Assembly (NCBI GenBank): GCA_016219185.1
Contig: JACRBZ010000106.1
Location: 1-61,691 of the forward strand
Reading direction: 5' to 3'
Length of the DNA: 61,691 bases
Source: Deltaproteobacteria bacterium
Lineage (GTDB): Bacteria; Desulfobacterota; Desulfobacteria; Desulfobacterales; Desulfatirhabdiaceae
The notes under the pieces are model-generated. The model ran no database searches. It was given only the letters and a program-made list of their open reading frames with translations, and was not told where the DNA came from. Made by a program: the position numbers and the translations under genes. Below, piece by piece: positions 15,137 to 23,650 of this stretch; position 1 is the stretch's first letter; every line of letters starts with the position of its first letter.

Positions 15137-18100
15137 ATGCAGTTATCCCTGTTACAGGAAAAGACAGCCATGCGGTTTAAATCCGTCAATATCACCACCA
15201 AGTTAATCGTGCCGGTTCTGCTGTGTATTTTGGGAATAAACGGCGCTCTTATTGCCTATACCACCACGTACCAAAGAAACCATGCGGTTTCTTTGGTACG
15301 GGATCACGCGCTGACCATTGCCGGAGATTCTTCGGGTTTTGTCAAGCTGGTCCCCGCTGAAGTCATTCTCGCAGAAGCAGGATCGGATATGTGGACGGAA
15401 ATCATCATCAGCACCATCCTTACGATCCTCGGTGTCTTTGCGATTGCCTTTATTATCCACTGGCAGATCCGTCCGCTGAGACAAATTGCCGCGGCAGCGG
15501 AAAAAGTGGCACTGGGCAATCTGGACTATGATGCGATCAAAACCACGGACGATGAAGTCGGCAAGGTCAACGCCAGTTTTAAAAATATGGTGATGTCTCT
15601 TCGGGAGATCACAACCACTTGCCAGGCCCTGGCGATTGGGGATTTCAGTCAACGGGTTACCTTGAAAAGCAGCGAAGATGTTTTGGGGGAAGCCGTGAAT
15701 CTGATGGTTGAAAACATCCGGAAAATCGTCAAACAGCTCAAAGAGATCACCAAAGGGGGCTATTCCACCGATTTCCAGCCTTTTTCAGACAAGGACCAGC
15801 TCGGGGTTGCCCTTACCGAGTTGATCGGGGCGCTTCGAAAAATGACAGCGGAAAACGATCGGCAGAATATCCTGAAAACCGGTCAGATGGAACTGCATTC
15901 CCAGATGCGGGGGGAACAGGACATGACGGCCCTTTCCAAAAACGTCATTGCTTATCTATGTGAGTATCTGAATGCACCCATCGGCGCTTTTTATGTGATG
16001 GATGAAGAAGAAGGGGTTTTGTCCCTGGCTGGAAGCTTTGCCTATCAAAGCCGCAAACAACTCTCCAACCACTTTCTTCCCGGAGAAGGGCTGGTGGGAC
16101 AGGCAGCCATGGAAAAACAGCGACTGCAGATAACCGATATCCCCGAGGATTACATCCGGATCCAGTCGGGCCTGGGAAATGCAACGCCTCGCAGCATCGT
16201 GGTTTGTCCCCTCATCTTTGAAAACACGGTTAAGGGAGTCGTCGAGCTGGGAGCATTCCAGGATTTCTCGGATACCCATCTGGCGTTCCTGGATCAGGTC
16301 TCAAGCACCATTGCCATCGCCCTTAATTCCGCTCAGGCCCGGACCCGGACGAAGATTTTGCTGGAACAAACCCAAAAACAGGCCGATCTGCTTCAACACC
16401 AGCAGGAAGCGCTCCGCAAATCCAATCTCGAGCTGGGACAGCAGGCTTCAGCCCTTAAACAGTCCGAATCCAGGCTTCAGACCCAGCAGGAGGAACTGCG
16501 TCAGACCAATGAAGAACTTCAGGAACAGACCCAGCTTCTGGAGGAACAAAAAGAAGATATCCAGAAGAAAAACCTGGAGCTGGAAATGGCCGGAAAACTG
16601 ATCGAGGAAAAAGCCAGGGCACTTGAAAGAACCAGCAGATACAAGTCCGAGTTTCTGGCCAACATGTCTCATGAGCTGAGGACCCCGCTGAACAGCATTC
16701 TCCTCTTGTCCAAGCTCGTTTCGGACAATAAGGATGGCAATCTTACGGAAAAACAAATCGAATTTGCCAGGACAATCCATGCTTCGGGTTCAGACCTGTT
16801 GATCCTGATCAATGAAGTTCTGGACCTTTCAAAGGTTGAATCCGGGAAAATGGAGCTGCATCTGGAACCCGTTGCGCTGAATGATCTGGCTGAAGTCATG
16901 AAACGCAATTTTCAGCCCATTGCCCAGAAAAAGGGTCTCGATTTTGTGGTTGACCTGCATGACAATCTGCCCACATCCATTGTAACGGACAGACAACGAA
17001 CCGAACAGATCATCAAGAATTTTCTTTCCAACGCGTTTAAATTCACATCCAGCGGCCGGGTTTCTTTTACGATATGTCCCGCCGAAGACATTCGGGCCTC
17101 GCTGAAAAATTTAACATCCGCTGCCGCCATTGCTTTTGTGGTTTCAGATACCGGTATCGGCATTCCTAGGGACAAGCAACAATTGGTGTTTGAAGCCTTT
17201 AAGCAGGCGGATGGGACAACCAACAGAAAATACGGCGGAACGGGTCTTGGCCTTTCCATTTCCGTTGAGCTGGCTAAATATCTTGGCGGAGAAATCAAGC
17301 TTGAAAGCCAGGAAGGAAAAGGCAGCGCCTTTATTCTTCTGCTGCCCTCATCTTTGGATCAACCCGTGTATCCGGAAAAAGCCCAGCCGGTTTTGGAGAA
17401 AAAATCCGGTCCTCAATCGCCGAAAGCCGAATATCTCCCGCCAGGGATCGAGGCGTTGCGGGATGACCGCAAGAATCTCTCCCCGGAAGATAAATCCGTT
17501 CTGATAATTGAAGATGATCCGCATGTTGCCAATATTTTAAGCGACCTTTCCCATGCAAAGGCGTTTAAGGTGCTTCTGGCGGATAACGGTGAAACCGGCC
17601 TTCATTTTTCCGATTACCACAAGCCCGCGGCCATCATTTTGAAAGCGGATTTGCCGGGCATGGACGGATGGGGGGTGCTGAACCGGCTGAAGCAGCTCCC
17701 CGGAACCCGATATATTCCGGTTTTTCTTTACACGGAAAAGGAGTTGACGTCCCAGCAGGAGATGGTGGCCAGGCAGTATTTGGACGCGGTCATCCTGAAG
17801 CGCGCCGGTGCCCCGGAAAAACTTGCGGATGAAGTTGCGATTTTTCTCCAACGAATGGATGCAGGGGCTTCGCCGGGAAATCAAACAGCCTCCGATATCG
17901 TTCATGATAAGGATGCGACGCTTAAAAACAAACGGATCCTTCTGGTGGATGATGACATGCGAAACGTTTATGCCATCACCAATATCCTGGAAGAAAAAGG
18001 CATGAAAGTCATTGTCGGAAAAAACGGGAAAGAAGGCATCGACCGCCTGGACAAGGAGCCCCATATCGATCTGGTTCTGATGGATATCATGATGCCGGTC

Positions 18101-18292
18101 ATGGATGGATACGAGGCCATGAAGGAGATTCGAAAACAGAAACAATTTGAAAAACTCCCCATCATCGCACTTACCGCCAAAGCCATGAAAGGCGACCGGG
18201 CATTATGCATCGAAGCAGGCGCCAATGACTATCTGGCCAAGCCGTTTGAGACGGAAAAACTGCTTTCAATGCTGCGCGTGTGGCTGTATTAA
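15137..18292 (+). CDS. Hybrid sensor histidine kinase (HAMP-GAF-HisKA-HATPase-REC-REC)
   Basis: A membrane protein of 1051 residues. TM1 (about 20-42) and TM2 (about 85-107) flank a short periplasmic loop of about 45 residues. One or two HAMP units (105-215), a GAF domain (about 255-395), a long coiled coil (395-500), HisKA with the phospho-His near 512 in MSHELRTPLN, HATPase (610-735, GTGLGLSIS) and two receivers follow. The first receiver has Lys836 where Asp is needed. The second keeps Asp in LVLMDIMMP. It heads an operon with CheR, CheB and a GGDEF protein. A start at ATG 15170 (AGGAAAAG upstream) is as likely as 15137. A perfect inverted repeat lies in the loop-coding part. Confidence 0.9.
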   Translation: MQLSLLQEKTAMRFKSVNITTKLIVPVLLCILGINGALIAYTTTYQRNHAVSLVRDHALTIAGDSSGFVKLVPAEVILAEAGSDMWTEIIISTILTILGVFAIAFIIHWQIRPLRQIAAAAEKVALGNLDYDAIKTTDDEVGKVNASFKNMVMSLREITTTCQALAIGDFSQRVTLKSSEDVLGEAVNLMVENIRKIVKQLKEITKGGYSTDFQPFSDKDQLGVALTELIGALRKMTAENDRQNILKTGQMELHSQMRGEQDMTALSKNVIAYLCEYLNAPIGAFYVMDEEEGVLSLAGSFAYQSRKQLSNHFLPGEGLVGQAAMEKQRLQITDIPEDYIRIQSGLGNATPRSIVVCPLIFENTVKGVVELGAFQDFSDTHLAFLDQVSSTIAIALNSAQARTRTKILLEQTQKQADLLQHQQEALRKSNLELGQQASALKQSESRLQTQQEELRQTNEELQEQTQLLEEQKEDIQKKNLELEMAGKLIEEKARALERTSRYKSEFLANMSHELRTPLNSILLLSKLVSDNKDGNLTEKQIEFARTIHASGSDLLILINEVLDLSKVESGKMELHLEPVALNDLAEVMKRNFQPIAQKKGLDFVVDLHDNLPTSIVTDRQRTEQIIKNFLSNAFKFTSSGRVSFTICPAEDIRASLKNLTSAAAIAFVVSDTGIGIPRDKQQLVFEAFKQADGTTNRKYGGTGLGLSISVELAKYLGGEIKLESQEGKGSAFILLLPSSLDQPVYPEKAQPVLEKKSGPQSPKAEYLPPGIEALRDDRKNLSPEDKSVLIIEDDPHVANILSDLSHAKAFKVLLADNGETGLHFSDYHKPAAIILKADLPGMDGWGVLNRLKQLPGTRYIPVFLYTEKELTSQQEMVARQYLDAVILKRAGAPEKLADEVAIFLQRMDAGASPGNQTASDIVHDKDATLKNKRILLVDDDMRNVYAITNILEEKGMKVIVGKNGKEGIDRLDKEPHIDLVLMDIMMPVMDGYEAMKEIRKQKQFEKLPIIALTAKAMKGDRALCIEAGANDYLAKPFETEKLLSMLRVWLY
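15267..15300. repeat. 15-bp perfect inverted repeat inside the kinase gene
   Basis: The arms CGTACCAAAGAAACC (15267-15281) and GGTTTCTTTGGTACG (15286-15300) are exact complements around a 4-base loop. They lie in the codons for the short periplasmic loop. Such a long perfect hairpin is unusual inside a gene. Confidence 0.9.
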
Positions 18293-18315
18293 TTGACGCA
18301 TGGACGGAGAGATGA

Positions 18316-19155
18316 ATGGATAACGACGCTGAAAATCAAATGATCGAGATTCAGCTTTTACTGGATGCCGTTTATTTAAAATATGGTTATGATTTCCGCG
18401 GCTATGCAGAAGCTTCCCTCAAGCGGCGGATATTGAGAAACCTTGATTTTTCCGGTTATCGGAACATTTCGGAATTGCTGCACCATGTCCTGAATGATAA
18501 ATCCTGTTTCGAAAAACTGCTTCTGGATCTGTCCATCAATGTCACGGATATGTTCAGAGATCCCCTGTTTTATAAGGCGATTCGGGATCATGTGCTTCCG
18601 GATCTCAAAAAGCTTCCGTTCATAAAGGTCTGGCATGCGGGCTGTGCATCGGGCGAAGAAGTCTATTCAATGGCCATCCTCTTTTTCGAGGAAGGGCTTG
18701 ACCAGAAGACACGGGTGTATGCAACGGATTTTAACGAAAAGATATTGATCGCTGCCAGGGAAGGGATTTATTCCCTGGAGAAAATGAAAGCATATACCGC
18801 CAATTATCATCAGTCCGGCGGAAAAGCATCTTTCGGGGATTACTATGCAGCCAGGCATGACCATGCGGCAATTCATGAATCTTTTAAAAAAAATATCGTA
18901 TTTGCCCATCACAATCTGGTTTCGGATGGCCCGTTTGGGGAGATGGATTTGATTTTTTGCCGGAATGTCCTGATTTACTTTAACCGAAATCTTCAAAACA
19001 GGGTGTTTCACCTGTTTAATGACAGCCTCGGCGAGGGTGGATATCTCTGCCTGGGGTCCAAGGAAAGCCCGCGGTATTCCACCTGTTCCGATGATTTTGA
19101 AGATGTTGTTCCCAAAGAGAAAATCTACCGGAAAAAAATGGGTCTGCCCGTATGA
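18316..19155 (+). CDS. cheR: CheR-type protein-glutamate methyltransferase
   Basis: CheR transfers methyl groups from SAM to receptor glutamates. Seen: the N-terminal helical domain (about 10-85) and the SAM domain with VWHAGCASGEEVYSMAI, VYATDFNEKIL and the CRNVLIYFN motif. The length (279) is normal. It follows a hybrid kinase by 23 bp and overlaps CheB by ATGA at 19152-19155. No chemoreceptor, CheA or CheW is nearby, so the pair more likely tunes the adjacent kinase than flagellar chemotaxis. Confidence 0.93.
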   Translation: MDNDAENQMIEIQLLLDAVYLKYGYDFRGYAEASLKRRILRNLDFSGYRNISELLHHVLNDKSCFEKLLLDLSINVTDMFRDPLFYKAIRDHVLPDLKKLPFIKVWHAGCASGEEVYSMAILFFEEGLDQKTRVYATDFNEKILIAAREGIYSLEKMKAYTANYHQSGGKASFGDYYAARHDHAAIHESFKKNIVFAHHNLVSDGPFGEMDLIFCRNVLIYFNRNLQNRVFHLFNDSLGEGGYLCLGSKESPRYSTCSDDFEDVVPKEKIYRKKMGLPV

Positions 19156-19724
19156 TCGATGCCGTTGTTATCGGGGTTTCCGCAGGGGGGATGACCGCGC
19201 TGGGGATTTTGTTGCCCTGTTTGCCCGCGCATTATAAAGTGCCGGTTATCATCGTTCAGCATTCCCACCCGGGTGCGGATGATTTTCTGGTGCGATACCT
19301 GAATGATCGATGCAGCCTGATGGTGAAGCAGGCAGAAGAAAAAGAGGCGGTTCTGCCGGGGGTCATCTATTTTGCCCCTCCGAATTATCATCTGCTGATT
19401 GAAATGGATCGTTCGTTTTCGCTGTCCGTGGAAGAGCCCGTCAATTTTGCCAGGCCCTCGATCGATGTGCTGTTTGAAACAGCCGCGGAAGTGTACGGAT
19501 CAAAGCTGGTGGGCGTCATACTCACCGGTGCCAGCGCGGACGGCGCGAGCGGTCTGATGAAAATAAAGGCTGCCGGGGGAATTACGGTTGTTCAGGACCC
19601 CCGCACGGCGGAAGCGGAAATCATGCCGAAATCCGCCATATCAGCAGGTGATGTGGATTTTATTTTGCCGCTTGAAGCAATTGGAAAATTTCTTGGCAGA
19701 CTCTCCGATGGAGTCATATGGTGA
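19152..19724 (+). CDS. CheB-type methylesterase, catalytic domain only
   Basis: This 190-residue protein is the CheB esterase without the N-terminal receiver. The triad is visible: Ser10 in GVSAGG, His37 in VQHSHPGADD, and the Asp of GASADGASG. It should remove methyl or amide groups from glutamyl residues set by CheR. Lacking a receiver, it cannot be switched on by phosphorylation in the usual way. It overlaps cheR by four bases and the next gene by seven, so all are translationally coupled. Confidence 0.9.
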   Translation: MIDAVVIGVSAGGMTALGILLPCLPAHYKVPVIIVQHSHPGADDFLVRYLNDRCSLMVKQAEEKEAVLPGVIYFAPPNYHLLIEMDRSFSLSVEEPVNFARPSIDVLFETAAEVYGSKLVGVILTGASADGASGLMKIKAAGGITVVQDPRTAEAEIMPKSAISAGDVDFILPLEAIGKFLGRLSDGVIW

Positions 19725-21379
19725 AGCAAACGGAACCCGTCCATATTTTACTGGTTGATGACAAGCCCGCCAATTTGCTGGCGCTGGAAAGCCTTCTGGA
19801 AAGCCCCGAAGTCGTGATCATCAAGGCGACATCCGGAAATGAAGCACTGGGCCTGCTTCTGGAATACGATTTTGCCCTTGTCCTTCTGGATGTCCAGATG
19901 CCGGATATGGATGGATTTGAAACCGCCGAGCTGATGCGCTCCAATGAAAAAACCCGGGACATCCCCATTATTTTCGTCACTGCCATCAGTAAGGAAAAGC
20001 AGCACATCTTCAAAGGCTATGAATCCGGCGCCGTGGATTATTTGTTTAAGCCGCTTGATCCCCATATTCTGATCAGCAAGGTCAAGGTATTCATGGATCT
20101 TCACCGTCAGCGGCTATGGATTGAAAAAACCAGACGGAAATTGGAAGCAACCGTCGGGAAATTAAAACAGGCGAACCGAAAAATTCTTGAGCAGCAAAAA
20201 GCGGTCATTGAAGAAGAACGTCTTAAGGTGCTGCTCCAGATGGCCGGCGCAACGGCGCATGAGTTGAATCAGCCGTTGACCGGACTTTTGGGAACCATCG
20301 AGCTGCTCCAGATGGACCGAAAGGCTCCGGATAAACTGGATGCCCATATTGCGCGAATCGCGGAGGCGGGAAGGCGCATTGCCGGCATTGTCAAGAAAAT
20401 TCAGGTCATTCAACTTGCCGATATTCAGCCTTACCAGATCGCTGCTGAGCATGCAAATGCCGATATTCCTCCGCTGAGAACGCTTTCGATAGAAGATTCG
20501 GATAAGGATTTTCATGTCGTTGAAAGCCTTGTAAAAGCCTTTGGAAATCTGGTTCTCCTGCGAAGTAAAACCCTTGCGGACGGCCTGGCCCTGCTGAAAA
20601 GCAATCCCGTGGATCTGGTGCTGGCGGGCTTTTATCTTCCGGATGGCACGGGTCTGGATCTGTTGCAGAGAATGCACGCCGAAGGCATTGAAACTCCAGT
20701 GATCGTTATTACCGGAAAAGGGGATGAAATGATTGCAGCCCAGGTGATACAGGCAGGGGCCTATGATTATCTGCCCAAGGATCAGCTCAGCGAAAGAAGC
20801 CTGGGGCAGGCCATCAACAACAGCCTGACAAAATCGCGGTTGAAAAAAGAATCCCGGAAGGTCATGCACCAGATTGCGGAAATGTCCATCCGGGATGTTT
20901 TGACGGGGCTATATAATCGGCGGTATTTTTATGAATCCCTGGATCGCGAAATATCCCGTGCCGGCAGAACCCGGTCGGATATGTCGTTTTGCATGATGGA
21001 TCTGGATCATTTTAAAAGCATCAATGATACCATGGGGCATCTTGCCGGGGACATGGTTCTGGCGGAGTTCGGAAACCTTCTGAAGGAATGGATCCGGCAA
21101 AGCGATCTGGCCTGCAGGTATGGCGGAGAGGAGTTTGCGGTTATTCTCTCGGACACCGACATCCATCAGGCTGTCGGCGTATGCGAGCGTTTCAGGGAAA
21201 CGCTCGGCCAGCGAACATTTTATTACAACCAGACCCCTTTTCACGTCACCGTCAGTATCGGCATTTCATCTCTGGCTGCATTGACCACCACATCCGGTGA
21301 AATGCTGGTCCGTGCAGCCGATGAAGCCCTGTACCAGGCCAAAAAACTGGGCCGGAACCGGATCGTTATGTGTCAATAG
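19718..21379 (+). CDS. REC-(HisKA-like)-REC-GGDEF diguanylate cyclase
   Basis: A 553-residue output protein. REC1 (about 5-125) has its phospho-Asp in LVLLDVQMPDMDG. Then comes a helical region with an H-box-like ATAHELNQPLTG but no ATPase domain. REC2 (about 245-365) has Gly304 in place of the phospho-Asp (VLAGFYLPDG). The GGDEF domain (about 385-553) has the active RYGGEEF signature and should make c-di-GMP from two GTP. No RxxD inhibition site is evident five residues before GGEEF. It is the last gene of the sensory operon and probably turns the kinase signal into c-di-GMP. Confidence 0.92.
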   Translation: MVKQTEPVHILLVDDKPANLLALESLLESPEVVIIKATSGNEALGLLLEYDFALVLLDVQMPDMDGFETAELMRSNEKTRDIPIIFVTAISKEKQHIFKGYESGAVDYLFKPLDPHILISKVKVFMDLHRQRLWIEKTRRKLEATVGKLKQANRKILEQQKAVIEEERLKVLLQMAGATAHELNQPLTGLLGTIELLQMDRKAPDKLDAHIARIAEAGRRIAGIVKKIQVIQLADIQPYQIAAEHANADIPPLRTLSIEDSDKDFHVVESLVKAFGNLVLLRSKTLADGLALLKSNPVDLVLAGFYLPDGTGLDLLQRMHAEGIETPVIVITGKGDEMIAAQVIQAGAYDYLPKDQLSERSLGQAINNSLTKSRLKKESRKVMHQIAEMSIRDVLTGLYNRRYFYESLDREISRAGRTRSDMSFCMMDLDHFKSINDTMGHLAGDMVLAEFGNLLKEWIRQSDLACRYGGEEFAVILSDTDIHQAVGVCERFRETLGQRTFYYNQTPFHVTVSIGISSLAALTTTSGEMLVRAADEALYQAKKLGRNRIVMCQ

Positions 21380-21397
21380 GCGGGAAGTGATCCGCAT

Positions 21398-22114
21398 CTA
21401 TTCCAAGTCGATGGATTTTTTGGTTTTTTCTCTTCTCTTGGATTCCTTGCCGGCATATTCGTTCATGCAACCGTCGTTTTTGCCTTTAACCAGAGAACAC
21501 TCCAGGTATTCGGCAATTTCCATGATGCAGGCCCGGATGGCTTTTCCCGTGGGGGTTTTTTCGTATTTTCCCAAATTTCCGGAGACGCTGCCCACACTGG
21601 CTCCCACGGCCACCCCAAATGAGGAGGAACTGGCTTCAACCGTACGGGCGTCGACGATTTCCCCGGTCGTGGTATCGATGACCTTCAGGTCAACCGCCAT
21701 ATACGCCTTGTCGTTTTTGCCGCCGACGGAAAAACCCATGACGGAAATGCCGCCGCCACCACCGCTGGTCTGCTCTTCAAAGGAGGATACTGTTCCGGCA
21801 ACCAGGTATCTGGCGCCTTTGATTTTTCCGATTTTTGCCCTGGTCTGGGGATCGACCCTTCCGGAAGCGCCCAAATCCTGCTCACCCAGAACCGCGTCGA
21901 TCTCTTTTCTTTCCAGCACCTGGAAGGCGCCGATACTCGACAATTCCGCCGCCAGCATGTCCTGAAGTTCGGAGCCCATGCTGCCGCTCCACCATCCCGC
22001 CGAGGTATGATTGGTGAAGCGCAGGACCCCGAGCCTGGGTTTTTCGGAAGCCATGCTCAAGGAGAAAAGGGAAAGCATTAAACCCAGGGTTAAAAGAAAA
22101 GTGATTTTTTTCAT
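21398..22114 (-). CDS. CsgG/HfaB-like exported protein
   Basis: A 238-residue protein with a Sec signal peptide (1-22, cleavage near SMA-SE). The body resembles the CsgG family: LGVLRF, QDMLAAELSSIGAFQVLERKEI-type text, GARYLVAGTVSSFEE, and the DLKVIDTTTGEIV strand. CsgG forms an outer-membrane secretion channel for curli, but this protein lacks the lipobox Cys and no csg genes are near. It may be a periplasmic relative of unknown role. The C terminus is highly charged. It lies convergent to the GGDEF gene and directly after efp. Confidence 0.75.
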   Translation of the reverse strand: MKKITFLLTLGLMLSLFSLSMASEKPRLGVLRFTNHTSAGWWSGSMGSELQDMLAAELSSIGAFQVLERKEIDAVLGEQDLGASGRVDPQTRAKIGKIKGARYLVAGTVSSFEEQTSGGGGGISVMGFSVGGKNDKAYMAVDLKVIDTTTGEIVDARTVEASSSSFGVAVGASVGSVSGNLGKYEKTPTGKAIRACIMEIAEYLECSLVKGKNDGCMNEYAGKESKRREKTKKSIDLE

Positions 22115-22144
22115 GTTTCCTCCTGCTTTTTGGGTTGAGAGGGT

Positions 22145-22705
22145 CTACTTGACCCGTTCCACATATTGACCGGTTCGCGTATCGATCCGGATGATTTCGC
22201 CTTCATCGACAAATGGCGGAATCTGAAGCACATAACCGGTTTCAAGGGTAGCCGGCTTGCTGTCGCCCGAGGCCGTATCCCCTTTTGCCCAGGGGTCGGC
22301 CCGGACGATTTTCAGCTCCACAAAAATCGGCAGGGTCACGCCGATGGCCCTGTCCTGAAAAAACAAAACACTGCACAGGGTATTTTCCTTCAGCAACTGG
22401 ACGCCTTCACCCACCTGCTCGGCGGTTAAATACTCCTGCTCGTAATTCTTGGTGTTCATGAAGCAATACCGGTCGCCTTCCGCATACAGGTATTCCATTT
22501 CGATCTCTTCCATCTGCGCTTCATTGAATTTTTCTCCGGATCGGTACGTCCGGTCGAATTGCGCGCCGGTCAGCATGTTTTTGAGCCGGCACTTGTACAG
22601 GGCCTGTCCTTTGCCGGGCTTGACGAATTCAAACTGCGTCACGATATAAGGGGCACCGTCTATCTCGATTTTAAGACCTTTTCTCAGGTCGGCACTTTCA
22701 AGCAT
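22145..22705 (-). CDS. efp: Elongation factor P
   Basis: EF-P binds between P and E sites and relieves stalling at polyproline. At 186 residues from ATG 22705 it has the normal size. The KOW-like domain I has the loop VKPGKGQA, whose Lys is the residue modified in many bacteria. Two OB domains follow, ending in GEIIRIDTRTGQYVERV. Upstream in-frame codons belong to the preceding gene and do not resemble EF-P. A GGAGG lies 12 bases upstream. It is 20 bp after a TrpF-like gene. Confidence 0.96.
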   Translation of the reverse strand: MLESADLRKGLKIEIDGAPYIVTQFEFVKPGKGQALYKCRLKNMLTGAQFDRTYRSGEKFNEAQMEEIEMEYLYAEGDRYCFMNTKNYEQEYLTAEQVGEGVQLLKENTLCSVLFFQDRAIGVTLPIFVELKIVRADPWAKGDTASGDSKPATLETGYVLQIPPFVDEGEIIRIDTRTGQYVERVK

Positions 22706-22725
22706 GGTTAAAAAAATCCTCCTGG

Positions 22726-23493
22726 TTAAGTAGTTGCAGCCTGTCTGGCTGCCGCAACAAGGCGTTTGACCTTGTTCATATCCTTCTGGAAACGGATCGG
22801 CCGGTCCCGGTGATCTCGGGCATTGGTGCCGGTGCAACTGTCAATGCCGGCGGGGCGGACCCGCAGTATGCCTTCCGCAACATTATCCGGTGTGATGCCG
22901 CCCGCCAGTATGACCGGAATGGTGGTTGCGGCAACCAGCTCTTCTGCAAGGTCCCAGTCGCAAGTTACCCCGGTAATGCCGACAAACCCGCTGACCGGCT
23001 GAGGCTGGGCCGCCTGGCTGTGTGCCGGAAGATCATTTGAAACCATCAGGGTATCGGTCAGAAAATAGTCACTGACGGGTTCAAAAAGCCGGGCATCATC
23101 CAGCACCGAAGATCCATGGTGGCAAGGCACTTGGGGAATCGGAAGGGTCCGCATCACATCGATTTGCGGAAAGGCTTCCTTGATGCGCCGCTGCCGGTCA
23201 AGCATCCTGTCAAACGCCTCCGGTTGATGGCGCCTGTCGGGAAGCATTTCGCAAAAATGAACGATATCCGGCTGATAATATTCAAGCGTCAGACGGATGA
23301 CATCCATATCGCTGAACAGCGGAATCAGGCTGCTGCGAGCGCCCATCTCAGCGACCGTCCGGATCATATCCTTTAAAACAGGATTCTTCCAGGTGTCTGC
23401 GCTCAGGATGACGCTGCCGATATGATCGACTCCCAGCGAAATCAACTGGTCGGCTTCGCTTTGTGTTTGAACCTCATACACCTGAATGATCAT
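22726..23493 (-). CDS. Phosphoribosylanthranilate isomerase-like TIM barrel protein
   Basis: From ATG 23493 the protein has 255 residues and looks like TrpF: IIQVYEVQTQSEADQLISLGVDHIGSVI-type first strands, and near the end VILAGGITPDNVAEGI and PAGIDSCTGTN, which match the phosphate-binding loops of PRAI. TrpF has EVCGIT...SSGVE at these places, whereas here the N-terminal catalytic Cys is not obvious. No other trp gene is in the window. It may be a TrpF paralogue with another substrate. It lies directly ahead of efp. Confidence 0.7.
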   Translation of the reverse strand: MIIQVYEVQTQSEADQLISLGVDHIGSVILSADTWKNPVLKDMIRTVAEMGARSSLIPLFSDMDVIRLTLEYYQPDIVHFCEMLPDRRHQPEAFDRMLDRQRRIKEAFPQIDVMRTLPIPQVPCHHGSSVLDDARLFEPVSDYFLTDTLMVSNDLPAHSQAAQPQPVSGFVGITGVTCDWDLAEELVAATTIPVILAGGITPDNVAEGILRVRPAGIDSCTGTNARDHRDRPIRFQKDMNKVKRLVAAARQAATT

Positions 23494-23650
23494 AAGCAGC
23501 CGGGCTGTCCTTAAAAAGGCAAAATACTGTTTGGCCAAAAGCCGAACACGGCTAAGGCGGTAAAATACCATTGACTTTTTTACCCGTGTCTAACATATTC
23601 GGAAATGATTCGCAAATTCTTAATCCAATAATCCGTAATAAGGAACTTCC

